From Gemmiger formicilis (GTDB taxonomy: Bacteria > Bacillota > Clostridia > Oscillospirales > Ruminococcaceae): DNA of 64,000 nt. The translations under genes and the position numbers were made by a program. The notes under the pieces are model-generated. The model saw only the letters and a list, made by a program, of their open reading frames with translations. It was not told the DNA's origin and searched no databases. Within the stretch, counting starts at the first letter, position 1. Every line of letters begins with the position of its first letter. Shown in pieces: positions 35,920-43,371 of this stretch. The stretch covers positions 1 to 64,000 of the forward strand of contig NZ_FUYF01000012.1 of the NCBI RefSeq assembly GCF_900167555.1. The letters are read 5' to 3'.

Positions 35920-36864
35920 GTGCAAAAATTTGAAAATATGGATGTGATCGCTGCGCTGGAAGCCATTATGCACCAGAACACCGCATACTATCAGAGCGAT
36001 TTTGCCTATGACATCAAGATGCTGCGGGAGGCCGCCCGCAGCGACCAGCCGGAAGATAAGCTGCTGTTGTGGCTGTCCCGGCCCTCTGGAACATTCTGCT
36101 TCCGGGAACGGGATGCGTTGCTCAAAGATACCCAAGCCTACAACACATGGAAGTTCTGCGGCGAACAGACCCATGACAGGATTCTTGCCTATGCGGTGGA
36201 GTTGACCGGTGCGGCCAACGGAACCGTGCAAGGCCATCTGTATGAACTGGACTATCAGCAGCACTTCCAGCATATCCGGGATGCCGCTCTGCCCGTGGGT
36301 GCCAATCGCCTGATCTACGAAAGCGGGATGCGGGAGATTGGCCCCAAAGAGCATTTCGACAGTCGCCCGGACAAATATTTCGGAGAGTTCGTGCGGTATG
36401 AAATGCAGCCCCGTGACCCGGAACTTCTGCAAACGGCCATCCGGCAAGAGCAGCGCAGTCGAGAACCGGCACGGCCCGGTGATTTCAAAGAACATCTTGC
36501 GGCACTGCACACTGGGCTGATCGAGGCCGAGGCGCAGCGTATCGTAGCCGATATGAAGCGTCTGGCTGCTCCCAACAGCCCGGACAAGAATCATTTCATG
36601 GTAGAGGTATCGCCCTACTTCACCAAGCTGGCATCCAGCCGGGACACGGACCAGCTGCTTGCCATGCTGCCGTATAAATCTTTACATCTGTCCAGCGTAA
36701 AAGACCGTTTCGGCATCTACGCACTGGTTGACAAAAAGGAGAACCGGGACAGGGGCATCCGCAAGCCCCGTGCTTCCGTCCGCAAGCAGCTTTCCGAAAC
36801 CAAACAGGCCGTCAGCCCGAAAAAGGCAGCGGCCCGCAGCAAACAATACGAAATGGAGGTCTGA
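35920..36864 (+). CDS. Conserved ICE protein of unknown function
   Basis: A 314-residue soluble protein starting at GTG 35920, eight bases after GGAGG; ATG 35938 is an alternative. It has a repeated-looking acidic/aromatic N-terminal half (NTAYYQSDFAYDIKMLREAA, LSRPSGTFCFRERDALL) and a basic C-terminal tail (RKPRASVRKQLSETKQAVSPKKAAARSK). I see no catalytic motif. It follows the polyvalent protein with 3 bases between, and its tail resembles the tails of that family, so it may be another anti-defence or early-transfer protein. Confidence 0.6.
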   Translation: MQKFENMDVIAALEAIMHQNTAYYQSDFAYDIKMLREAARSDQPEDKLLLWLSRPSGTFCFRERDALLKDTQAYNTWKFCGEQTHDRILAYAVELTGAANGTVQGHLYELDYQQHFQHIRDAALPVGANRLIYESGMREIGPKEHFDSRPDKYFGEFVRYEMQPRDPELLQTAIRQEQRSREPARPGDFKEHLAALHTGLIEAEAQRIVADMKRLAAPNSPDKNHFMVEVSPYFTKLASSRDTDQLLAMLPYKSLHLSSVKDRFGIYALVDKKENRDRGIRKPRASVRKQLSETKQAVSPKKAAARSKQYEMEV

Positions 36865-36866
36865 CC

Positions 36867-37067
36867 ATGAATTTCAGCGTTGAAGAAGAAAATTTGATCT
36901 GTATGTACCACACCTCTGACCGCCGCCGGACGATGGCGCGGATGCTGGCCGCTCTACCGGGTATGAACACGGAAATGCGGCGGCTGGCAAACGGTACCAT
37001 TGCAAAGTTGGAGCGTATGACTGACGCTGACTTTGACGGACAGAGGTTTGATTTTACGGGTGAATAA
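36867..37067 (+). CDS. Transposon-transfer assisting protein (TTRAP family)
   Basis: A 66-residue protein beginning MNFSVEEENLICMYHTSDR and ending KLERMTDADFDGQRFDFTGE, the pattern of the TTRAP family found in conjugative transposons. ATG 36867 lies 2 bases after the previous stop. Last gene of the plus-strand transfer operon. Mechanism unknown. Confidence 0.8.
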   Translation: MNFSVEEENLICMYHTSDRRRTMARMLAALPGMNTEMRRLANGTIAKLERMTDADFDGQRFDFTGE

Positions 37068-37126
37068 TACCGTCAGCTTGACAATGACGCATTATTTTTA
37101 ATCAAAGTAATGTGTCGTTGTCAACA

Positions 37127-37180
37127 CAGAAATAGCCGGACACGGTGGCCTTGGGGTTGCTGTGTCCGGCTATTTTTCAT
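37127..37180. terminator. Bidirectional terminator of the transfer operon
   Basis: AAATAGCCGGACAC pairs with GTGTCCGGCTATTTTT between the plus-strand transfer operon and the minus-strand BRO gene. Confidence 0.8.
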
Positions 37181-37183
37181 GTA

Positions 37184-38077
37184 TCAGTCTTTATCTTTTT
37201 TCTCGGTGGGATTTTCCGGCAGTTCGGCGGCATCTTCTACAATGTCGGTCACAAGCTGCTGGAAGTCAAACGCATTCTTTTCTGTGATAACAGGCTTGCC
37301 TGTTTCCGCTTCAAGAGCCTGCCGCGCAATGCCGGCCACCTTGCCGCCGCGTTTGGCAACCTGCTTGTTTTCTTCAAAGGTCTGTGGCTTTGCAGTTTTG
37401 GAAATATCCGTGGTGGAGGCTTCCGCCAGCATGGTCAGCACAAGTTCCAAATCGGTCATATTGTCCCGGAGATTTTCTTTCGTCAGACCTTTCAGCCGCT
37501 TGTACTGCCCTGTGGTCATGCCAGACCATGCGCGGGAGATTTCATCGGTCAGGATAGCATACTCCTTGCCCTTTTGTACTCCGCGCTTCTTCCATTCATC
37601 CGTCAGTTCGTTTCGGATACGGATTGCCAAAAGCCGCTGGTGAATCCATTCTTCGGAGTAGCCTTTCTTCAAATAGGTATCAAGCGCACGGTCAATGGCC
37701 TGCTCCGGGTCGATTGTTTCCTCGATGCGTTCTTTGCCTACCATTGCCAGCCATGCCTTAAACGGTTCAGCTTTCGGAGATGGGATTGACTGGATGATGC
37801 GCAGGAGCTGTTCGGTGTTAGCAACATCCGTTTTGCGCTTTTTGCCGTCAGGAGCGGTCATTTTCAAACCATTACAATTTGTAATGGTTTCATTTCCTTC
37901 GTCTTTAAGACGCTTTTTTAGAACGCGCCAATAGTTCTGTGGGTCTGCGCTGTCAGTCAGAACAGCAATCACATCAACGATGGCAAAATACCATTCTTCC
38001 TTTTCTGCATCCCATGCAGTGCGGATTTTCTGATCTTCAAAAAGCTGGATAGAGCTGTTATCGTTCACTTCTGCCAT
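37184..38077 (-). CDS. BRO-family phage antirepressor-like protein
   Basis: A 297-residue protein with an N-terminal BRO domain (IRTAWDAEKEEWYFAIVDVIAVLTDSADPQNYWRVLKKRL, about residues 18-57) as in phage antirepressors. The C-terminal half (about 140-290) holds SRAWSGMTTGQYKRLKGL and a basic segment. BRO proteins bind DNA and often relieve repression in phages and ICEs. Transcribed toward the transfer operon on the opposite strand. Its start region may be controlled together with the relaxase genes behind it. Confidence 0.8.
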   Translation of the reverse strand: MAEVNDNSSIQLFEDQKIRTAWDAEKEEWYFAIVDVIAVLTDSADPQNYWRVLKKRLKDEGNETITNCNGLKMTAPDGKKRKTDVANTEQLLRIIQSIPSPKAEPFKAWLAMVGKERIEETIDPEQAIDRALDTYLKKGYSEEWIHQRLLAIRIRNELTDEWKKRGVQKGKEYAILTDEISRAWSGMTTGQYKRLKGLTKENLRDNMTDLELVLTMLAEASTTDISKTAKPQTFEENKQVAKRGGKVAGIARQALEAETGKPVITEKNAFDFQQLVTDIVEDAAELPENPTEKKDKD

Positions 38078-38188
38078 AGAGGGTTCCTCGCTTTCGTTGT
38101 CTAAGTCTATTTTACATGATTTCGGGCGGAAACGCCACCCGGTCTAAGCGTTTGGAATTCAAAAATCCGAACAATATTTTGTGCAGAT
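38078..38188. other. Gap between relaxase and BRO genes
   Basis: 111 bases with the minus-strand promoter region of the BRO gene. Nothing else recognised. Confidence 0.4.
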
Positions 38189-39517
38189 TTACCGTTCCTG
38201 CATCTGCTCCTTTCCCGGTGCTATCCGCAGAATGCCGTCCACATTCTGCTTTATGATGCCATACTCCTGCATCTGGCGTTTGATTTCGGCGTACTGCTGT
38301 TGCAGTTGCTTTTTCTGCTCGGTTAGTTGCTTATACTCGGCTTTCAGGGCGTAGAGGTCGGGCCGCTTTTGAAAGCCCTGCTCTTTCAGGGCCTTGGCCG
38401 CAGCTTCATAGAGAATCAGGGTGCCCTCGTGCCTGCGCCGGAATTGCTTTTTGTCAGCGGCCCGCTGGTATTCCTGCACCAGTGGACGCAGTTCCTTACA
38501 GGTGGTGACATCCTTTATCAGCACAGCCATTTCTGCAAGTCGGCGTTCGGCTGCTTTCAGCGCGGCGACAGCTTCGGTGCTGGCGGCGGTGATCTCGGCC
38601 ACCCGGCTTTCCAAATCCGGGTAACTATCAATTTCATGCTCCGTCAGAAAGTTCAGCGTCCGGGCAGCCTGTTTCAGATTGTGGAGTTTTGCCCACTTCT
38701 CATACCCTGCGGACTGCTGGGCCTTAATGCTGTTCTCCAAATCAATCCGCAGCGAAATTTTGCGGTTTTCTTTGGGCTTCCGCTCCACGAACCGCCCTTT
38801 GATGCGCTCGGTGATGGCTTCCTCGGTGTAGGCTTCGCCCAGCGTTTTGCAGCGGGTGAACCGTTCCTGTCCGGGCGCACGGAACGACACATACTTGCCC
38901 CTTTTGACCTCATAGCTTTGCTCCTGCAGGAGCCGCAGAAAATCGTCAAAATCCTTGGCCTGCGGGATGGCTGCATCTATGGCGGCTTTCAGTTTTGCCT
39001 TCCAGCTCATGCCCTTGCGGTGTGCGTCCCACTCGGTATAGCTTTTACCCCGGTCTTGACCGGGGACCAACACAGACAGGCCGTGTTCCTTGCACAGACG
39101 GTCGCTGGTGCGCCGGATGTAGGCATAGCTCTGGCGATTGGAAACATACTTTCGTTGGTTCACCATGTCCACGGCGCAAAAGATGATGTGGTTGTGGACG
39201 TGCCCTTTGTCAATGTGTGTGGTCAGCACATACGGGTATTTGCCTTGCAGGACTTCATCTGCAAGCTGCCGGCCGATCTCGTGGGCCTGCTCCGGCGTGG
39301 TTTCTCCCGGCGCAAAAGACTGTATCAGGTGATGGGCCAGATTGTTGCCTTTCTGCATGGCCTGTGACAACAGCAGTTCAAATTCGATGTCGGCGGTTTC
39401 GTAGGAGCAGGCAAAGGAGGACACCAGCATTTTTTCGTCCGTCTTGGCCGGATTCTCGATGTAGTCCAATGCCTTTTTCAGCGTTGACTTGATAGGATGT
39501 ATCTTTGTAACTGCCAT
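38189..39517 (-). CDS. MOBP-type relaxase of the ICE
   Basis: A 442-residue relaxase with histidine-rich motif THIDKGHVHNHIIFCAVDM (about residues 100-118) and an early HHLIQSFAPGETTPEQAHEIG segment (about 62-82). The N-terminus MAVTKIHPIKSTLKKALDYI is typical of Tn1549-like relaxases. It nicks oriT for transfer of the whole ICE. Overlaps mobC by 40 bases on the same strand. Its C-terminal coiled region ends in a basic tail. Confidence 0.92.
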   Translation of the reverse strand: MAVTKIHPIKSTLKKALDYIENPAKTDEKMLVSSFACSYETADIEFELLLSQAMQKGNNLAHHLIQSFAPGETTPEQAHEIGRQLADEVLQGKYPYVLTTHIDKGHVHNHIIFCAVDMVNQRKYVSNRQSYAYIRRTSDRLCKEHGLSVLVPGQDRGKSYTEWDAHRKGMSWKAKLKAAIDAAIPQAKDFDDFLRLLQEQSYEVKRGKYVSFRAPGQERFTRCKTLGEAYTEEAITERIKGRFVERKPKENRKISLRIDLENSIKAQQSAGYEKWAKLHNLKQAARTLNFLTEHEIDSYPDLESRVAEITAASTEAVAALKAAERRLAEMAVLIKDVTTCKELRPLVQEYQRAADKKQFRRRHEGTLILYEAAAKALKEQGFQKRPDLYALKAEYKQLTEQKKQLQQQYAEIKRQMQEYGIIKQNVDGILRIAPGKEQMQER

Positions 39518-39807
39518 ATCTGCGCCAATGCTCCCTTGATGTCCGCAACGTCTTGTGTGTACAGCGGCCCCATGCTGTTCAGCCGCCGCGCGATCTGATT
39601 GACGTTGACACCAATCTTTTGCAGTTCGGCGGTTTGCGCCCGGATGTCGGTGGTGTCGATGTGGACAACATAACCATCTATCAGCATCTTCCGGGCGTAG
39701 GCAGAAAAATTCCGTGTGTTCAGCAGAGCCATCTTCTGCCGGATAAGTTCCTGTTCCTCCGGCGTCACGGGAACACGCAGAACAATTTTTCGGGTTCGAT
39801 TCGTCAT
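39478..39807 (-). CDS. mobC: MobC-like relaxosome protein of the ICE
   Basis: A 109-residue protein starting at the ATG at 39807 (MTNRTRKIVLRVPVTPEEQEL), preceded by GAGGTGAAACT. Upstream in-frame codons run through the oriT-like region and are rejected. The MobC core is GVNVNQIARRLNSMGPLYTQDV (about residues 66-87). It should assist the relaxase encoded by the overlapping downstream gene. Confidence 0.88.
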   Translation of the reverse strand: MTNRTRKIVLRVPVTPEEQELIRQKMALLNTRNFSAYARKMLIDGYVVHIDTTDIRAQTAELQKIGVNVNQIARRLNSMGPLYTQDVADIKGALAQIWQLQRYILSSQR

Positions 39808-39814
39808 AGTTTCA

Positions 39815-39900
39815 CCTCGTTTCTTGGGGGTCTGGGGTACTCCCCAGCAAGCATTTTTGCCGGGAGTGGCTACACTCCCTATGCTTGCTACGTTACCTTT
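39815..39900 (-). other. oriT: Candidate origin of transfer of the ICE
   Basis: Read on the minus strand, the DNA before mobC carries a GGGAGTG...CACTCCC stem followed by CTTGCTGGGGAGT and the short GGGGAGTACCCC dyad. CTTG(T/C)TGGGGAGT is shared with the region before mobC of element A. Likely oriT; the nick base is not determined. Confidence 0.5.
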
Positions 39901-39947
39901 CCCCACTACTATGACACCGCAACACCCCCGTTTTGCCCGCAAAATGC

Positions 39948-39985
39948 AAAAAAAAAAAAAAATAAGAGGATGCTTTTGCATCCTC
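39948..39985 (-). terminator. Terminator of the minus-strand XRE gene
   Basis: GAGGATGC/GCATCCTC with a 4-base loop (39966-39985), followed on the minus strand by about 15 T residues (39948-39962). Confidence 0.85.
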
Positions 39986-40005
39986 TCAATGACCGTGCAT
40001 GACAA

Positions 40006-40374
40006 TCAGACACACACGGGCTCTTTTTCCTGTTCATGGATTCGTAAGGCACCGTCAATGGCACCTTCTACGATGGGCAAGTATTCTTCCGGGCAAAGCT
40101 GCAGCTTGTGGCTGACCCGCTGACGCTCTGCACTTTCTTCCCGCATAAGTTCCGGGTTGAAGTACCGTTCCACCGGCAGACCACATATTTTTATCAGCTG
40201 AATCACCACCGGCAAGCTGGGCAACGTGCCTTCGTTTTCGATGTTCGCAAGATACCGGCTGTCACAATGTATCATGTCGGCCAGCGCACTGCGGGAAAGC
40301 TGTTTTGCCTTTCGTGCTGCCTTGACATCCGCTCCGAACGTTTCAAAGCCGGGACAGTCCTCAATTTTTGCCAT
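40006..40374 (-). CDS. XRE-family regulator
   Basis: A 122-residue protein with an XRE helix-turn-helix (FGADVKAARKAKQLSRSALADMI, residues 13-35; YLANIENEGTLPSLPVVIQLIKICGLPVERYF, about 41-72). The C-terminal part resembles a small helical regulatory domain. It lies upstream of mobC on the same strand but is separated from it by a strong terminator, and is divergent from the HTH/RR genes at 40517. Likely controls this divergent promoter pair. Confidence 0.8.
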   Translation of the reverse strand: MAKIEDCPGFETFGADVKAARKAKQLSRSALADMIHCDSRYLANIENEGTLPSLPVVIQLIKICGLPVERYFNPELMREESAERQRVSHKLQLCPEEYLPIVEGAIDGALRIHEQEKEPVCV

Positions 40375-40516
40375 TCTGCATCACCCATATACATTTTATA
40401 GTTCATGGACGATTGGCGAAATGATGCAAACTGCATATATGCTAAACTTTATTGTTCATACTTTGTGCATTGTATTCTTCGAGCAAGCGAAATATAATAG
40501 AACTTGGAGGTGTGCT
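40375..40516. promoter_or_regulatory. Divergent promoter region
   Basis: 142 AT-rich bases between the minus-strand XRE gene and the plus-strand HTH gene. TATAAT lies at 40494-40499, ahead of the GGAGG at 40506-40510. No clear -35 box stands out. Confidence 0.45.
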
Positions 40517-40720
40517 ATGGATTACATGACCTTGAAAGAGACCGCCGAAAAGTGGAACGTAACACCTCGGCAAGTCAACTACCTGTGTTCAGCTGGACGC
40601 ATTCCCGGTGCGGTAAAAATGGCCAGCGTTTGGCTGGTGCCAAAAAATGCTGATAAGCCGGTGGATGGCCGGACGAAACAGGGAAAGGAATTGAAAAATG
40701 CAGAAGATACTTTACGTTGA
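40517..40720 (+). CDS. Small excisionase-like helix-turn-helix protein
   Basis: A 67-residue protein starting at ATG 40517 after GGAGG. MDYMTLKETAEKWNVTPRQVNYLCSAGRIPGAVKMASVWLVP is a MerR/excisionase-type winged helix. Overlaps the response regulator gene by 23 bases, so both are co-translated. It may act as a local regulator, or as a recombination directionality factor for the ICE. Confidence 0.75.
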   Translation: MDYMTLKETAEKWNVTPRQVNYLCSAGRIPGAVKMASVWLVPKNADKPVDGRTKQGKELKNAEDTLR

Positions 40721-41381
40721 AGATGATTTAAGCCTGATTGATGGTTTGAAGTACACGCTGGAAAACAGCGGGTATTTTGTGGATAATGCCCGAACGGCAA
40801 GTGAGGCTTTGGCACGATTCAAGCAAGACACTTACGATTTATTATTGCTGGATGTTACACTTCCAGATGGAACCGGGTTTGATGTCTGCAAGGAAGTGCG
40901 TGCCATTTCAACCATTCCTATTATATTTCTGACGGCATCCGATCAGGAAATCAGCATTGTAAGAGGGCTTGATATAGGCGCGGATGACTATATCACAAAG
41001 CCGTTTAAGTTAAACGAATTGCTTTCTCGAATCAAAGCCATCCTCCGCCGTTCTCTGCAATTCTCCAAGGTAGCCGCTGTTTTGGAAGCAAACGGAATAC
41101 GCATTGACACAGCAGAACGGCGCGTCTGGAAAAATGGAAAATCGCTTGACCTGCCATTGGTCGAGTATAAATTACTGTGCCTGTTCCTGCAAAATCCAAA
41201 CCACCTTTTGTCCCGTGAACTTATTCTTGATAGAATGTGGGACGGGAATGGAAACTTTGTGGATGATAACACCTTGTCCGTCTATATCCGCAGGCTGCGG
41301 AACAAAATTGAGGACACCCCCAATCAGCCCAAGTTCCTATTGACGGAACGCGGAATTGGTTATAAGTGGGTCGTTGTGTGA
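40698..41381 (+). CDS. OmpR/PhoB-type response regulator
   Basis: A 227-residue two-component regulator. Receiver phosphorylation site Asp52 (LLLLDVTLPDGTG) and Lys101 (YITKPFKL) are present; the C-terminal winged helix (about residues 128-227) ends in SVYIRRLRNKIEDTP...GIGYKWVVV. The kinase gene follows 7 bases later. With the ABC transporter genes it forms a BceRSAB/VraDE-like module that usually senses and resists antimicrobial peptides such as bacitracin or lantibiotics. The inducer is unknown. Confidence 0.92.
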   Translation: MQKILYVEDDLSLIDGLKYTLENSGYFVDNARTASEALARFKQDTYDLLLLDVTLPDGTGFDVCKEVRAISTIPIIFLTASDQEISIVRGLDIGADDYITKPFKLNELLSRIKAILRRSLQFSKVAAVLEANGIRIDTAERRVWKNGKSLDLPLVEYKLLCLFLQNPNHLLSRELILDRMWDGNGNFVDDNTLSVYIRRLRNKIEDTPNQPKFLLTERGIGYKWVVV

Positions 41382-41388
41382 GGAAAAT

Positions 41389-42624
41389 ATGGGAAAGTTC
41401 GGAAAAGAAACAAAGATTCTGCTGCTGGCCATTACCACAATCTGTGTAATTTCATTTTTATTGGCGACCGGAATTTCTTTTTTCTTAGCAAAAGGCTTTC
41501 AGCAGGAATTGTTGCTCCATGACTATGGCGTTTCCGGCTATCAGCTGAATCATACGGAAAAATTGCTGATTTCGGCATTCACAGCACAGCCCAACGAAAG
41601 TGATATTGCGCGTGGAAAAAATGCTTTAGCTTCCATTGGGTACAGCAGCGCAACTTCGATGCAGCTTTTGCCCATGGTTCAGAACTATCGCAATCAAACC
41701 ATGTGGTGTCTGTTTTTGCTGTTGCTGTTCTCGTTTGGTACAATTTATTTTGCGCTATTTCTTTATCTGAACCGCCAGCATAAAGCAATCCGTGAAGCCG
41801 AGGGCAAAATCCGAGAATTTTTGGACGGAAATACAATGTCCCGAATTGAGTGCGCACAGGCTGGTGATTGGTACAGTTTGTTCCACAGCGTAAATGAAAT
41901 GGCGGCTATTCTCTCGGCTCATGCAGAAAGTCAAAAACAGACGAAAGAGTTCTTACAATCCATCATTTCGGATGTGTCCCATCAAATCAAAACACCGCTG
42001 GCCGCATTAAAAATGTACCACGAAATCATTATCAGCCATAAAGAAGATTCTGAAACTGTGCAGAGTTTTTCCGAAAAATCGCAACGGGAAATCAAGCGGA
42101 TGGAAGATGTTATCTATACTCTGCTGAAACTGGCACGGCTGGATGCCGGCATTATCCAGATGGAGAAAAACGAGGAAAACCTTTCCGTTCTTATGCAGGA
42201 TGTGATGGAACGCTTTGAAACATGGGCCGAACAAGACCATAAAGAAATCGTTCTATCCGGCGGAAGCGATGTCACACTTGCTTGTGATGCGCTATGGATG
42301 TCGGAAGCCTTCGGAAATATCATTAAAAATGCGCTGGAACATACACGGCCGGGTGGTCACATTTCCGTGCAGTGGGCACGATCGCCGCTCATGACGCAAA
42401 TTGTTATCTCGGATGATGGAATCGGCATTCATCAAGAGGACCTCTATAATATTTTCAAACGGTTTTACCGCAGCCGCTTTTCATCGGATGTCCATGGAGT
42501 AGGATTGGGGCTGCCGTTGGCAAAGTCCATTGTTGAGGCGCACGGAGGAACCATTTCTGTAAACAGCACGCTCGGCGCAGGAACCACTTTCACACTCAAT
42601 TTTTTCAATCTTACAAAGGAGTAA
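41389..42624 (+). CDS. Sensor histidine kinase
   Basis: A 411-residue kinase starting at ATG 41389 (MGKFGKETKILLL), preceded by GAGGAAAAT; the reading frame extends 11 codons upstream inside the regulator gene. Two membrane helices (about residues 8-32 and 105-127) enclose an extracellular sensor of about 70 residues. HAMP-like linker, phospho-acceptor His198 in SDVSHQIKTPLA, and ATP-binding motifs (IIKNALEHT, ISDDGIGIHQEDLYNIFKRFYR, GLGLPLAKSIVEAHGG) follow. Partner of the regulator at 40698. Confidence 0.92.
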   Translation: MGKFGKETKILLLAITTICVISFLLATGISFFLAKGFQQELLLHDYGVSGYQLNHTEKLLISAFTAQPNESDIARGKNALASIGYSSATSMQLLPMVQNYRNQTMWCLFLLLLFSFGTIYFALFLYLNRQHKAIREAEGKIREFLDGNTMSRIECAQAGDWYSLFHSVNEMAAILSAHAESQKQTKEFLQSIISDVSHQIKTPLAALKMYHEIIISHKEDSETVQSFSEKSQREIKRMEDVIYTLLKLARLDAGIIQMEKNEENLSVLMQDVMERFETWAEQDHKEIVLSGGSDVTLACDALWMSEAFGNIIKNALEHTRPGGHISVQWARSPLMTQIVISDDGIGIHQEDLYNIFKRFYRSRFSSDVHGVGLGLPLAKSIVEAHGGTISVNSTLGAGTTFTLNFFNLTKE

Positions 42625-42687
42625 GGCAGCGGTCATACGGAAGTAAGCCAAGGAAGCTATGCTAGGCTGCATAAGGAGGCATGAAAT

Positions 42688-43371
42688 ATGAACATTCTTG
42701 AAGTACAAAACTTATGCAAAACCTATGGCAAAGGGGAAGCTGCCGTTCAAGCTCTGCGCGATGTGACATTTTCTGTTCACAAAGGAGAATTTGTTGCGAT
42801 TGTCGGTGAGTCCGGCTCCGGCAAAAGTACGCTGCTGAATGTTGTGGGGGCTTTGGATAACCCCACGGCGGGAAAAGTTTTGATTGATGGAAAAGATATT
42901 TTTTCTATGCCTGAAAAGAAACTGACTGTATTTCGTCGGCAGCATATTGGCTTTATCTTTCAGTCCTTCAACCTTATTCCTGAACTGAATGTAGAGCAGA
43001 ACATCACTTTCCCGCTTCTGTTGGACTATAAGAAGCCAGATCAGAAATTTGTAAACGAACTGCTGCAAGTGCTGGGGCTGACCGAGCGCAGAAATCACTT
43101 GCCCAGCCAGCTTTCAGGTGGTCAGCAGCAACGAGTCGCGATTGGCCGGGCACTGGTTACCCACCCGGCTCTGATTATGGCCGATGAACCGACAGGAAAC
43201 CTTGACAGCAAAAACAGTCAGGAGGTGATTGCTCTCCTGCAATCCATGTCGCAGAAATACCAGCAGACGATTTTAATGATTACCCATAATGAAAATCAAG
43301 CTGGGGCGGCTGATCGTGTTTTCCGTATGTCAGATGGGGTTCTGAAAGATTTGGGGGTGGCGTTACGGTGA
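42688..43371 (+). CDS. ABC transporter ATP-binding protein (BceA/MacB type)
   Basis: A 227-residue ATPase of the LolD/MacB/BceA group. Walker A GESGSGKST is at residues 40-48, signature LSGGQQQRVAIGRALV near 139-154 and Walker B LIMADEPTGNLDS near 159-171. ATG 42688 follows AAGGAGG. Its stop overlaps the permease start by 4 bases. It drives the FtsX-type permease in antimicrobial-peptide detoxification modules. Confidence 0.93.
   Translation: MNILEVQNLCKTYGKGEAAVQALRDVTFSVHKGEFVAIVGESGSGKSTLLNVVGALDNPTAGKVLIDGKDIFSMPEKKLTVFRRQHIGFIFQSFNLIPELNVEQNITFPLLLDYKKPDQKFVNELLQVLGLTERRNHLPSQLSGGQQQRVAIGRALVTHPALIMADEPTGNLDSKNSQEVIALLQSMSQKYQQTILMITHNENQAGAADRVFRMSDGVLKDLGVALR

Noticed and set aside
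39808-40005. N-terminal extension of mobC by 66 codons
   Set aside because: The extension crosses the oriT-like dyads and the poly-A tract; the ATG at 39807 has a good ribosome binding site and the family start.
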